Position numbers and translations under genes: made by a program. The notes beneath the pieces are model-generated. The model ran no database searches and was not told the origin of the DNA. It worked only from the letters and a program-made list of their open reading frames with translations. Source: Cyclina sinensis (Eukaryota > Mollusca > Bivalvia > Venerida > Veneridae). Taken from it: a DNA stretch of 64,000 nucleotides. The stretch lies in NCBI GenBank assembly GCA_012932295.1, contig JAAONU010000016.1, positions 25,233,290 through 25,297,289 of the forward strand, in the 5' to 3' direction. The stretch's first letter is position 1. Each line of letters opens with the position of its first letter. Positions 50,312 to 63,300 of the stretch are shown piece after piece.

Positions 50312-52112
50312 AAAAATCCAATCCACCAGATTTGTTCCTTTTGTAGATGTGTCACCTGTTGATAAAACTAAGTAAAGAGCCATCTTAAACTTCTCTTAGA
50401 GGGGTGAAGGAATTAAAGAGCTGTCTGCTTCTTAATTCAGTAGAACCCTTTTACTTTCCATTTCATTTTAGCTGATTTTTTATACCGTTTATTCTAATGC
50501 TCAAAACAGCGGCAAAAATCCATACAGGTTAACTTGCTTAAAGGTATTCTCACCATTACATTTTTTTTTTTAAATCATTATTCAGTTTTTAGATAGGAAG
50601 TTAAATTACACTTATTTCATGTTATTGTAGAATTCAGTCACTTCTCCAATTAAAATTCTGTATTTTCATTTAATTATATTATAATTTACCACACCTGAAT
50701 ACTAAACAAGAACAAAATTACGTATTTCCAAATGCAAGTACTGTAGCCCACATGTAACTTGATCAAAAACTGACTTACATTTAGTCATATTTGTAAAACC
50801 CAGTTATTTAAGATGAGAGCTCAAATATAAAAACCAGGACATTTTGGTACCACTTTTCCATAGATTGCTAAGTTAATTACAGTTCGGGTAAATCCTGTCA
50901 ATGATAGTATTTGATTGTATTTTATTATTTTAGTGTGGATGAAAATAGTTATATAGTCACTATTCAACTTACTGAAGTTGTAGTTTTTGAAAACTGAATA
51001 ATGTATTAAATTGTTAGTAAAATATAGGTGGCTGACACAGGCTTACTTGTAATTTTATTACAGCAATATGTCCAGGTTACATGTCTCTGGTTTGCAAGAA
51101 ATAAAAGCATTAAAGCCTTGTTTACACATAAGAAATTTAATTTGAAACAGACTTTATGTATTTTTGACTACTGTACTGTGTTCATTTTGAAATTAGAGTT
51201 GATATTGAAATTTGATAAGTATTCACTTATTTTTTGTCTGAAAAGCAGTATAATTATGGCTGTGTCATATAATTAATACTTACCTGTATGATTATTTAGT
51301 CTGATTTATAAAAATACTATTACTATAAACAATATTAAACATTAAATACCTCTGCTGTTAGTTAATGTGTGATGTTAAAAAAATCTTCAATGTTTATTGT
51401 TTCAAAAACTTTAGTGCATTTTGGAAAGAGTTATTTCCCTTTGACTCCTTTCTGCAAGCAGATTTATTTTGCATTTTGTATCAAGAGATAAAGACAGTTG
51501 AAAAAGTTGTTAAGATTTGTTTTTGCAATGAGTTTTTTGTTGGTAATTTTTAGCATTGAGAGTAGCCAGTTACCAAATATTCCTATGTCATTTGAAAATG
51601 ACATGCTTTTTCTTTTTTATTAATAGAAAGTCTGGCTAAAAAATATTATTATTTAGATCCAGGTATTTTTAGCCTATTTTTGTTGTAATTGCTCAATGTG
51701 TTTTCAGTTATAGTTTATTGTTATCTAAATACTTCTAAAATATGTTAATTTTTTTTCCATGGGATTATTCAAAATAAAGTGAAGGTAAAATCAGTTTGTA
51801 GTTCATTTTTTATGTTTTTTACAGTTACTGCGTGTTTAAAGGGTTTGCAACATTGACTTGTTCTGTATGATGTAAAAGCTTTAATGTACAGTGCCCTAGC
51901 TTAAAGCCATCACATCATTAAACAGCCCTATCATTGTTCCTCCTGTTTTACCAGTATTGCTGTCTTTCCTTACCAGCTGTAGTAGATTGTCATGAGGTTT
52001 TTATTTGAAAAAAAAAGGACTTGTCAAACCACTTCTCACTTTATTAAACTTGAAAATAAAAATATGGTTTATGCAGTGAACACTGTCAATGTTATATTTA
52101 AGTGTCATTTTT
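50312..52112. other. Spacer, nothing recognised
   Basis: Very AT-rich. Short open frames have no resemblance to known proteins and no splice support. Confidence 0.4.
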
Positions 52113-52575
52113 GTGTCGCTTGACTATAGTCAGGGGACACATAGGTGTTATTTGCGGTGTCTGCGTCCGTGTCCCATTTTGCTTGTCCCAGGCATAACTC
52201 TAAAAGTGCTTGAGGTATCAGCTTCAAACTTCATAGGTGAATAAATCTAATTGTGGAGAGGTGCAGTGCCAAAGGACCATAACTCTATTTCTCACAATTT
52301 TTGAGTTATTGCCCTTTGTAATTTTTCATACTTAATTCTTGTCCGGGGCATAACTTGAAAGATCTTGACGATATCAACTTGAAACTTCCTAGATGAATAG
52401 ATCTCACTGTGGAGAGGTGCAGTGCCCAAGAACCATAACTATCTTTTGCATAATTTTTTAGTTATTGCTCTTTGTAATTTTTCATAGTTAATTCTTGTCC
52501 AGGCCCTAAAAATTCCCCATTCCATAGAAAAAAGTTAAATAACTGGTATGCTATTGTCCGGCGACTTGTCCAAAT
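52113..52575 (+). repeat. Family B-related repeat copy
   Basis: Begins TTGTGTCGCTTGACTATAGTCAGGGGACAC and ends near CCGGCGACTTG. Two to three internal units carry CCAGGCATAACTC, TCAACTTGAAACTTCCTAGA and GTGCAGTGCCCAAGAACCATA, the same core as at 20300-21390, but with different outer ends. It therefore appears to be a related element that shares the internal tandem unit. Confidence 0.65.
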
Positions 52576-53067
52576 CACAGAGTTCTAATTTTTTGATTCA
52601 TGTACATGTAAAAATATGAGAGAGAAAAAGACGATTAGATTAAAGGCTGGACTTTACCAGTATATATATAACAAGTTAAAGATACAGTTTTACTTGCAAA
52701 GACAAAATATTTTAAATAACTTGATTAACATATGGAGGAGTGAATGCAAAAGTTGTGCTATAAAATAACCCTTCTACTAGGTGGCAATTGTGTTTGCCTT
52801 TGCAACCAGTGCAGACCAAGATCAGCCTGCACATCTGTGCAGTCTTATCCATTATTCATATTGCAATTATCCATTTTAATTACTTGATAAGTCCTTTGTT
52901 TAATAAGAATGTTAAACGAAGTGCCTTCAAAAGATCAAATTATACATTGATTTTTGCAGTTTGACGACTCTCAAATTAAATAAAAGATCAATTAATATAA
53001 TTGATTACACAAGTTGTTTCAATAACTTTTAATTGTATGTAATAATATGACATGTTGTTATCCTAAA

Positions 53068-53275
53068 AGGTCCAGGGGTAGAGCGCAGGACTCCGGATCC
53101 GAAGGTCGCCAGTTCGAATCCTGTCAGAGGTGAGATTCTCTCACAATCTTCACATTCCTCCACGCTGCGCGAATACTGGTATGGAACCCAGGAAGCAGTC
53201 ATCGAGCGTGATGAATCTAAGTTGTAAGAACTTGTATCGCAATCCATGTAAAATAAATGAGTCTAAACTAAACCT
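53068..53275 (+). repeat. tRNA-Arg-derived SINE
   Basis: The head GGTCCAGGGGTAGAGCGCAG, ACTCCGGATCCGAAGGTCG and CCAGTTCGAATCCTG contains A-box-like and B-box sequences around an anticodon loop CTCCGGA (CCG, arginine type), but the T and anticodon stems are mispaired. A non-tRNA body of about 130 bases follows and ends near TGTAAAATAAATGAG. This order of tRNA head, body and A-rich tail is that of a SINE. Confidence 0.6.
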
Positions 53276-54029
53276 TAAAGGGGCCGAAATGTCTTATGAA
53301 ATGGGGCCGATTCGTCTTGGGGCCGATTTCTGCACGAGTGCCGATATGGTTTGGGGCCAAAACGTCTTGCTACCTTAAGATATTTAGTAGGCTAAGGGTT
53401 AAAGAAGCAGATAGCACTTGGTCACATTCTTTTTTTATGAGCATCTGTCACTACCAAGGTGACCATAGCTTATTTGCATTAAGACTTTAGCCGATGTAAC
53501 ATCCAGTAAGTAAAACCATTGGTGTTTCATGCAGAATTGTAGATACCGGGTTGTTCATTAGAAGTCTAGTTGTAACACAATGTGAATTTGATAATCATAG
53601 TATGTTTTTTTATCTTCATTAAAGGAACAGTATCTGGCTCTGCAAATTTTATTACACAAAATAAGTGTACTTTTGACAACTAGTAATTATGTTTCAAAAG
53701 GGACAGTATTCTGAAAACAATTGTTTTTGAGATAAAAACATACGAGGCTTCTTTGCTTCATTAAATAGATTTCAGCAAAAACAACAACAAATCTTCTTTT
53801 CTTTTATTTTTTATTAAGATTTAAAAATAAAGAATGGTATTTTTATCACAGAAAATGTACCCAATTTCTAATGCAAGGTAAACATCACAAAATCATGACA
53901 TATGATGTTGTTTCTAAAGATTCAAAAGGAGAAAACTTTGTGTCATTTACCACTACATTGAAAATCATGACATTTGAACAAAGAACCTCCTTCAAACTGA
54001 TTAAGCAAAAACTAACAAATCAACAAATC

Positions 54030-55660
54030 TTTTGTGAGGGCCATTCCAATGAAACACATATCCCACCACAGAAAGGCAATTTCAAAATGTATCAACCCCT
54101 TTAGAATAAAAGTTAATTTGACAAGAAAAGACCCCAACTTCCCCTGTTTTCCTGGACTGGCCAGAATACTACCTGTTTAAATATTGGAACAACAACAGCC
54201 ACCGCAAATGGTGGCCATGCTCAACTTTTTCTTATTTCCAAAGGCAAACACATCAGAGAAAGTATATTGTCGTGAAGGGGTTTCAAAGGCAACATCATTT
54301 AGGATTATTATTATCAAATCTACCATTAATAAAAAAGTTATGGCTAATTTTAGCAATAATATGCTTTATTTTGACCTAGAAGATCAAGGTCAAATCAAGA
54401 TCAAGTTCAGCTTAATCTCTTGAAGGTATTGTCAAAAGGGTAGTGATTTCAAGTATGAAGACAATACATCCATTAATATCAAAGATATAGCCAATTTTAG
54501 CACCATCAAGGTCAATTAAAGGTCAAGGTCAAACTAAAATTATTCAACAGTGTCAGTTTTGTCGTAAGTGTTGTTTTGTCCAAGAATGAATCAAATTCAT
54601 CCTATTAACAACAAAGTTATGGCTAATTTCAGTGAAATTGAATAATTTCACCTTGAAGGTGAAGGTCATTTATGTAGCAAGGTCAGTTTCAATTGGGCTT
54701 ACTTGAAAGTCTTTTCCAAAGAGTTGTTGCGTATAAGTATGAAGACAATCCAGCTACTTATTACAAAGTTATGGCCAACTTAAGCTAATTCAATAATTTA
54801 ACCTTGAAGGTGAAGGTCATTAATGAGTCAAGGATCAAGTTCATGTCTGGTCTATATGAAGGTCTTGTCTTAAGAGTTGTTTTGTTTCTGTATATATATT
54901 AAATCCATAAATAAATGACAAGGTTATGATAATTTAAGCAAAATTCAATCATCTAACCTTGACAAGGTCATTTTAAGGTGAAAGTCAGACCTGAACTATT
55001 CAACATGTCTGTTTTGTCATAAGTGTTGTTTTGTTTAAAAATGAATCAAAGCCATAAATAAATAAGGTTATGACAATTTAAGCATAAAACAATAACTTGA
55101 CTTTCACGGTCAAGGTCATTTTGAGGTCAAATTCAAACTAGAATAAATAAACATGTCAGTTTTGTCATAAGTGTTGTTTTGTCCAAAAATGAATCAAATC
55201 CGTGAATAAATGACAAAGTTGTGACAATTTAAGCAAAATTCAATCATCTGACCTTGACAGTCAAGGTCATTTCAAAGTAAAGGTCATACTTGAATCATAC
55301 TTGAATCAATCAACATATCGGTTTTGTTGTAAGTATCGTTTTGTCAAAGTAATAATCAAATCCAACTATTAATAACAAGGTTATGGCCAATTTTTGCAAA
55401 ATTGAACAAACTGACCTTGAAGGTGAAGGTTATTTATGTAGCAAGGTCATGTTCAGTCAGGCTTACTTGAAAGTCTTTTCCAAAGAGTTATTGTGTCAAA
55501 GTATGAAGACAATCCAACTTTTAATAACAAAGTTATGGCCAATTTCAGCAAAATTCAATAATCTGACCTTGAAGGTGAAGGTCATTTATGAGTCAAGGTC
55601 TTGTCCAAAGGGTTGTTGTGTCCAAGTATGAAGACAATCCATAAAGGAATACCAAAAATT
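54030..55660 (-). repeat. Tandem-unit repeat related to family B, inverted
   Basis: About nine units of about 110-160 bases. Each has TTATGGCCAATTTCAGCAAAA, ATCTGACCTTGAAGGTGAAG, GTCATTTATGAGTCAAGGTC and AAGTATGAAGACAATCC or a variant. The unit is the reverse complement of that at 11520-11950. The left flank (54030-54130, AACCCCTTTAGAATAAAAGT) resembles 60464-60560. Confidence 0.8.
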
Positions 55661-55789
55661 ATGATCAATATTAATGTTTTCAGATGGCAATGGCAACAAC
55701 ACCATGACTGTAGCAATAACTCATATTTTTCTTCGAAAAAAGTCGAGATGAAAAAGATGAAACAAACAATGATATACTATATGAACTAA

Positions 55790-56330
55790 CATTTCACTTG
55801 ACATACCACATGACATTTCATTAACTGAAACAGAAACAAGAGCTATGTTCGAATGAACACCATGCCTCCATACACCAGAGCCTTAAAAAGGTTAAAATTT
55901 TGTGACAAACACACAAACTGACCAAAAAACATATGGCCTCTTTCTGGGGGCATGAAAATGACATACCAATGACATTTCATTGGTTCACAATTTGAAAGAA
56001 ATTCTGACATACCACATGATATTTCAAAATTTGAAAGAACTTTTGACATATCATATGGTATTTCATCAGTTGAAAAAAATATTCACAAACCACACAACAT
56101 CTGAGTATAATTTGACATTTCACCTGACAAATGACATTTCAGCTTTCATATCACATAAGGTTATTCCAGTGGTAAAGAAACTTTATGGTACCACAGGACA
56201 TTTTATCATGTGAAATAAACAATGACGTACAACATCACTTTACATTTCATCAGTTGAAAGAAACATTGAGTACAACATGCATATGACTTTACGTTTCATC
56301 TGACATGCCACTTGAAAGAAACACTGACGA
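55790..56330 (+). repeat. Degenerate minisatellite of about 38 bases
   Basis: Units such as TGACATACCACATGATATTT and CAAAATTTGAAAGAACTT recur with a spacing near 38 bases where measured around 56005-56080. A block at 55835-55960 starting AACAAGAGCTATGTTCGAAT and ending CTGGGGGCATGAAAATG interrupts the array and looks like an inserted family B-type end. Confidence 0.6.
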
Positions 56331-57024
56331 ACTGCCTATCAAATAATTCAAACATTGTGCTTTACAATTTAAATTAAAAGCTGAAATAGTACAAATATGG
56401 CTGATTCAATCCTTTAGAATATAAACAATAACAAGGTGTCCATGAGGATATTAAGAACACAGTGCCTAAACAATTAAGATATACACAGATATACATATCA
56501 CAAACAATTTACACCAAAAAATACAAAACAAATACACAATGGGAAACTCAGTTTTATGAAATTCTTGAGCAACATATTAATTATTTGTTAAATATCACTC
56601 ATACATTGAAACTCAACTGCTCAAAATTAGGGCACTGGTATGCCCCTTTGAAACACATCCAATTTAATCAATTAAGACAGGTTTGTTGGGGGTTTTTTTC
56701 TAATGAATTGCATTTCTCATTTGTTTTGTTTTTTCCTCTTTTTTTTAGATATTAATCTATTATAAGTAAAATTATTTTACTGCAATACTTATATTTACCT
56801 TTTTTCTTCTTTTAGTAAAACATTAAATTATGTGTTCACTCTTGGGTCAGTGACCTAACAAAATGTGTATAATATATTGTCCGACATGTTTTTGTATTGT
56901 ATACAAACTGAGAATTTATCAAACAGACTTTGTATTTCTCCTAGAAAAAAAATACACTGAAGTTCACTTTAACATCAAAATGCTGGTGAAAAAAAAATCT
57001 GGGAAATTCTTAATAATGCATCTT
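56331..57024. other. Spacer at the 3' side of the channel gene
   Basis: AT-rich, with no supported gene. Short open frames at 56462-56755 have no recognisable content. Confidence 0.4.
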
Positions 57025-57030
57025 TTTATT
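57025..57030 (-). promoter_or_regulatory. Candidate polyadenylation signal of the channel gene
   Basis: AATAAA on the minus strand, about 290 bases after the channel stop codon at 57316. Position and exact hexamer fit a poly(A) signal. Other AT-rich hexamers exist nearby, so the choice is tentative. Confidence 0.4.
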
Positions 57031-57315
57031 CTCTGACATGGTATTTATATCATTATACGTGTCTATGTCTTAAAAACAATTATAAAATAGTTTTCTTTTT
57101 TCAAACCCAGGCTGAGGCCTTGTCTGAGAGAGGAATTAGATGTAACAGAAAGGTATTTCTTTAAATTTCTGGTTCTTTAATATTGTTTTCTAAAATACTC
57201 ACTGTATCTATACAGATACACTTCAAGCTATAAAATCTTAACAAGGATGTCCTCTTTAAATATTAATACAAATATCCTGCTTTGGTCTTTAAAATACAAG
57301 TTGTTTAAACAGCAT

Positions 57316-60300
57316 TTAAAATGTGGAAGACTTTATTCTTCTCCCTGGAATAATGGAATCACAGTCATTTCTCAGATCTATAGTACTGTTGTATCTTGGT
57401 GGAACTGTACCGTACTTCTCTATAAACTCACGTTTTGCCTGAAAGTAACCATAGGTTTTTTACTAGAAATTTTACATTGCAGACGATCTTATTATATTTG
57501 TAATACTAACCTTACAGAAATTTTTATTAAGTTAAGTTCACTGGACTATAACTTAGATCTAGATTTCCTAGAATGGTACCAGTAAACAGCAATATATTGT
57601 AGACTAAAATTTACAAACAGCAGCTTGCAGATACTTACAGAGTAAATCTTGTCTTTTTCTTCCATTATTCTGCGACGCTTTGACGCCTGGAATTCAAAGT
57701 ATGCCTGTTAGTAGTGAAATGAATCACCTTTGTTACATTAAAGGTTACTGCAAAATTACCTATTTTTGTAGACCACTGAAATGGCTTCAATATCAAATAT
57801 CATTTTTATATGAATGGCTTCTGTCTGTTCCAAAATGCAGAAACTTTAATATTCTCATGTCAGAGCACATATAACACCATTTCCATAAACAATGACAGAA
57901 AGTTCTAAAATAAGTCCCACAAGAAACAGAAAATGGTCAAACAAAAACTTATCAGCTGCTAAATATCCTGGTAGTGCAAGCTGACATTGGTATGCTCATG
58001 TTGCAAAGGCATGAACAACTTCAGTTGCATATGTAACCATCAGTAGCAAGGTAAATCTTAACACTTTTATCATACTGAGTGTAGGAAATTATGGTATTTT
58101 CATAAAAAGAAAAATAGGCTTACAGTTCTATAGATGAATAGAGCGAAGATCATATGGAACACAATTAGGATGAGTGCCATCAGGACCATGGACCATTTGT
58201 CGTAGTACTGGACCTCGTCTTTCTCCATGAAGTGACTCAGGGCATTCATTGTAGCGTTCTGAGCTGCTTGTAGACCAAGGAATATCAGAGAAGCTATCAC
58301 ATACACATCCTGTAAAAAAAAATATATATATTTATAGTAGTGTATATGATTGTTACTGTACCTAGACCAAACAAAAACATACAAAACAAAAGCAACAATT
58401 CTTGACATGAAATCTTGACATTTATGCAGAAATAATAGGTGTTCAAGGCATTCTTTCATAACAACTGCAGACAGAGGAAACTGTATGAATATCAGTATTT
58501 GTCCTTGGAAATGTAAAGATTTATGTAAGTAAGAAAAACATCTTTTGTTTTGTAAAGCTGGGCAAATTCTTAAGACAGATCAAACTGAATGTCTAAAAAA
58601 TGTCCCCAGTAAAAAAAATACACTTCCACAGCACTGTTATGCTTCAACCCATTCTGCCCACAAGCTCCCATGTTCTAAAACAACACAGACATCTCTTTTT
58701 TTTAATACCAATTATTCTCACTAGAGTGAAAGAACAATATAATCACAAGTTAATGACAGAGATCACTTACTAGGTAAGTTAGGTAGGATATTGTTGGAAG
58801 ACTTTGTTTGACAACCAGTTTAAAAGCAACAGCAGTAAGAAACAGTGTGATGGTCACCGCAATCCTGTCTGCAGTACTGTAGTCAATTGTGAATGCAGCA
58901 AACGTCAAACTGATAATCAATAACTGAAAATCAGAACAAAAAATTTAAGTAAGTTTAGAAAATGGAAAGATATAAAACTTACCAAGTAAGTTAAGTAGCT
59001 TATTGTTGGTAAACTTTGTTTGACAACTAGTTTGAATGCTACAGCTGTCAGAAACAGGGTGACTGTCACATTAAGCCTGTCTGAGTTGTTCTGATCAATT
59101 GTGAATGCAGCAAATGTCAGACTGATGATCAACAACTGAAATGTACAGATGTTCAATACCAGTGTTGCCTATTCTAGAGATAACACATGGATTTACAAAT
59201 TTTAATACTGCAGAAATTACAAATCAAATTGTCTGTCACTTTTGCAGTTCAACACAAACACATTATTCAATTTTCTGTAATGAACTGGCTTTTTTCCAAT
59301 CACGATCTGCCTGGATTCAAACTGGTAACCATCGGAAACATGACGGAAGTTGTTTTTTTCAGATCCAGATTACTTCAAATGACTTGCCTTACATTTAAGA
59401 ATATACCAGCATGGTGTATTTTTATTCATTAACAAGTAAAACCCATTTTTTGACACCCCAAAATATATTATGTTGATGAAAAGTTCCATTGCAGCTTCAG
59501 GCAGAATCAATAAAGATAAGGAAATCAAAAGAAACATACAGCTATCTTAATTATCACTTATTTCAGTTACCTAATTACATGTGCAATAGTTCATTCTGCA
59601 CCTGTAATCAGATTGCATCTTACTTCACACAATTCTACAGAAAAGAAAGGTGAATAAACTAAATGAAACAGCTGTTCTTTCTGATATTCAGTTTACAACT
59701 TAACTTCAGAATGTTTAACTAAAATCATGGTAAACGAAGATATCCTTTAATTTATATCAATTGATAGCTGTCAGTTAATGCCTCTAGCTTATCCTTGCTT
59801 CAAAACTGAGACAGGATGAAGGCATATGCCTTAGTCCATCAAGCTCTATTATCAGAAAATGCTTTTACAGTACATAATCATGCTTTTTGAAGGGAAAGTA
59901 ACCTGATTTGAAGAGCTGGTATTTTGTTTGAGCATACATAAACTGAACTGAAAGAGAAGATCAAAGACTTGCCATTATGAAAATTATATTCCAAACAAAG
60001 TAGCCCATCTTTCTGGCTACTCTACACTGGGCATGAAGGATTGGATGTACAGTTGAACTGCAATACTCTACGGTGGTGAAGTCTCGTGAAGTCTCTATAT
60101 GTTTGTACAGACTCCACTCCTGGTCCATGAAAGCTTGTGTGTTGATAGAACTCAGAGATGTTTGATCCTCTATCAGGTCCACTTCTTTGTCAGATCTCTC
60201 AGTGGACAGTGAAATTGTCAGATCCTTGTAATAGAATTCAGTGTATGTTGTTTTTAACGTAAAATTATTTTTCATCTTTTATTCTAAATACTGAACAGTC

Positions 60301-63300
60301 AGATTTAATTAAAGTGTTTTTAAAAATACATGTTTTACTTTGATCAAAGATCAAATTCTAACAATATCTATAACTTTTCTTTATCAAAGCCAGTATTTTG
60401 AGTTCTTACTTGTATTTCAGTTAAAAGAAGTCATTTTTGAATTCACAATCAGACAACACTGAGGGTCATTCCAGTAAAATATGCACCCACCCCAGGAAGG
60501 CACTTTCATGATGGATTAACCCCTTTAGAAGTTTATCTGACAATAAAAGACCCTCCTTAATGAAATGACCAATCACCTGACAGATTTTCATTACTTTGCC
60601 TCCCTAGCTATAGATAAATGCTTTACTGTAATGGCCCTGCAAATAAGTTAAAAATGAGTGTTTCAAGAGATACAAAGTGGACGAGGAATATTCACAAATT
60701 ATATCTGTGTGATGTGGCCTCTAACAATGAACTGAGTTGGCCAAAACCTGTGCTCTACACATCATCGCATTGTGGTAAAATTTTCTGTCAGATAGTTTTA
60801 ATTTCCTTCAAGCTTTTAAAGTGATACAGAGTGGACATAAAACATCAAACATTTTCAATTTCCTTCAAGAGTAGGACATGTGACCTGTAAGTGTGACCTT
60901 GAATCTGGGCACTGCACATCATCTCATTATGGTAAACATTTTTGCCAAATAGTTTCAATTTCCTTCAAGCAGTTTAAGACATTATATCAGTATGACATGT
61001 GGCCTCTACATGTAACCTTGACCTTGATCTGATCCAGCTCAAACCTGCACTGTGCATAACAACTCATTATGGTAAACATTTCTGCCAAAAAGTTTCAATT
61101 TTCTTCAATCTCTTAAAGAGATACAGAACAGACTCAAAATTTTTAATGGATGGACAGATGGACAATTAGGGGCATAACATAATGCACCCCTTTGGGCATA
61201 TCAAAAGGTTTTTTCTAATTACCTTGAAAAAATCTTTGAATTTTGCAACATTTTCTTCAACTTGCCACTTTTATGATTAATCTGAAGCCTTTTAGCTGAA
61301 AAATTTCTGCGAGATTTGTTACAGAAGCCGTGTAAGATTTTAAATCATACTTGCACATCCACAGGAAAATGCTCCAGCTCTAAATTTTCTTTGAAGAATC
61401 CTTTAAATCTCCATAGCTGTACAATAACAGGAAACTTGTAGCCTGGTTCATTAATGCGAATGTCAAACGTCTTGCGATTTAGAACAAATGCTCCATCTAT
61501 GTTCATTACAATCAGCTTGGGATCCCAAGGAATAAGCTTGTCTAGATCTTCTTTATCCTAGAGGATATGTTAAAAGATATTTACTTTGAATGATTTTTAG
61601 TCATGTAAAGACAATCTGTAGCAGTTAGACACAGGCTGTAATTTTGTCAACTCCATTTCTTTTCTCCTTATTTACCAAATATTTAAAATTGTGTTTCATA
61701 AGTTAAATTTGATGATATGTGATATGCATGATACTGAATATAACCCTCTGGAATAAATTTTTGGGTAATTAAAACAAGGTTATTAACAACAAAATGATAC
61801 ATTGCATGGTCTTTTTTTTCCTTTTTCTTTACAAAACTGTACTTATACATAGTAAAAAGAGAAACGGTGAAGTTCAACAGGCTTGGTAAGTAAGATGTCA
61901 TGAACAAGGTACTATCTCTCTGGGAAAAAAAGGGCTCATTTTAAAGGGAAACATGGTCGACATTGAAGTGTCTTTCTTTTTTTAATTACTTCTAGTGAAT
62001 ACTGGTCTACAGGAATGCCAGTTGTTAATCTGAAAAACTGTTGAGTGATGTCTGGCTTTTGTTTCTAGCTGTATTCGTCTCCATGCCCTAATTTACTGCA
62101 AAGCTGTACAATATTTTGCAAATCTGCTTGTCTTCATTTGAAATAAAAACACTTCAAAAGCTAAGCAGCTTTTGCACTCAGAAAAGCTGACTTGAACATT
62201 TTGTCAATCCAGATATTTCAAAATGATCAATCTATATTACATGAGGGAGAACATTTCCTTGTGAAATGTAAACTGTCAGGCAAATGGAAATACACTGTAT
62301 TATGAATTGCTTGTTTCTCTGCCATCAAGTCATATTTTCAGTAACTTCAAAAGCAAGTGAAACAGGGTAACTATGCAGTAATAGCTATATTGAAAGCTGA
62401 ATAGCACAAAGGAGATGATTTCTGGTGTATTCTATTCCTTTGTATCATCCTACTTTCTGGAGTTATTTTTCCTAGTATGGGTTTCTGTTCATTTGTTGTT
62501 GTTGTTTTTTTGGTTGTGTTTGTTTCTGTTTTCTTTTCTTTTTTTCAGAGGTGGCATTGTGGTTGTGGTTGATGGGCAGGGGTTAGCCTGTTTTTATTTA
62601 TGTCAAACTAAAAGTGAAAAAGTCACCCTGTATAACAGTGTTAATTTCATGGACCATCTGGTACACATGTCCTAAATGAAAAAAACCATTTATATGTAAC
62701 AGATCGACATATAGACAGGCTCACCTTGTCTTTACTTCCAAACATACTCTGCTGAAGAATGGGCTCTTCCCATTTGGCCTGGACAAACAGTTCAGCTTCA
62801 AATTGCTGGTTGATTGTATCAATATCATTGATTTTTAGGAATGTACACTTCAGCTCTACCACAACCTAACAAATGCATAACAGATCTAGTTATAAATAAT
62901 ACAGTAGAAGAACATCAATTTATAAATTAAGTGAATTTCAAGTTAAAAAAATTAATTTACATTTAATATAGAAAATAATGCTAAACATAGTACAAATATA
63001 GTGAGACAATTTTAAAAATAAGTCAGACACTTTATTTAAAAATAAATGGATGAATGAATTCAAGGACTTTCACAGAATTATGAACAGGAGTGTTGATCTG
63101 CATTCCTGAATATGGTGACCAAACCTAAGAGTCCTGGACATAAATAGCAGTTATCTTTCTACTTTTTTTACAGACAGAATTCTCAAAATAAGACTGGCCA
63201 AGAAGCAGGATCCACAAGTTGCAAAAATATTCTTAGATCAATGATTGGTTGGTAATTTCTTCTTTCACACCAGTATAAACCAGTCACTACAAGGCAAATC

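Noticed and set aside
57107..57153. Possible plus-strand exon: acceptor AAACCCAG, 42 open bases, donor GTATTT
   Set aside because: No neighbouring plus-strand exon continues it, and it lies in the 3' untranslated region of the minus-strand channel gene.
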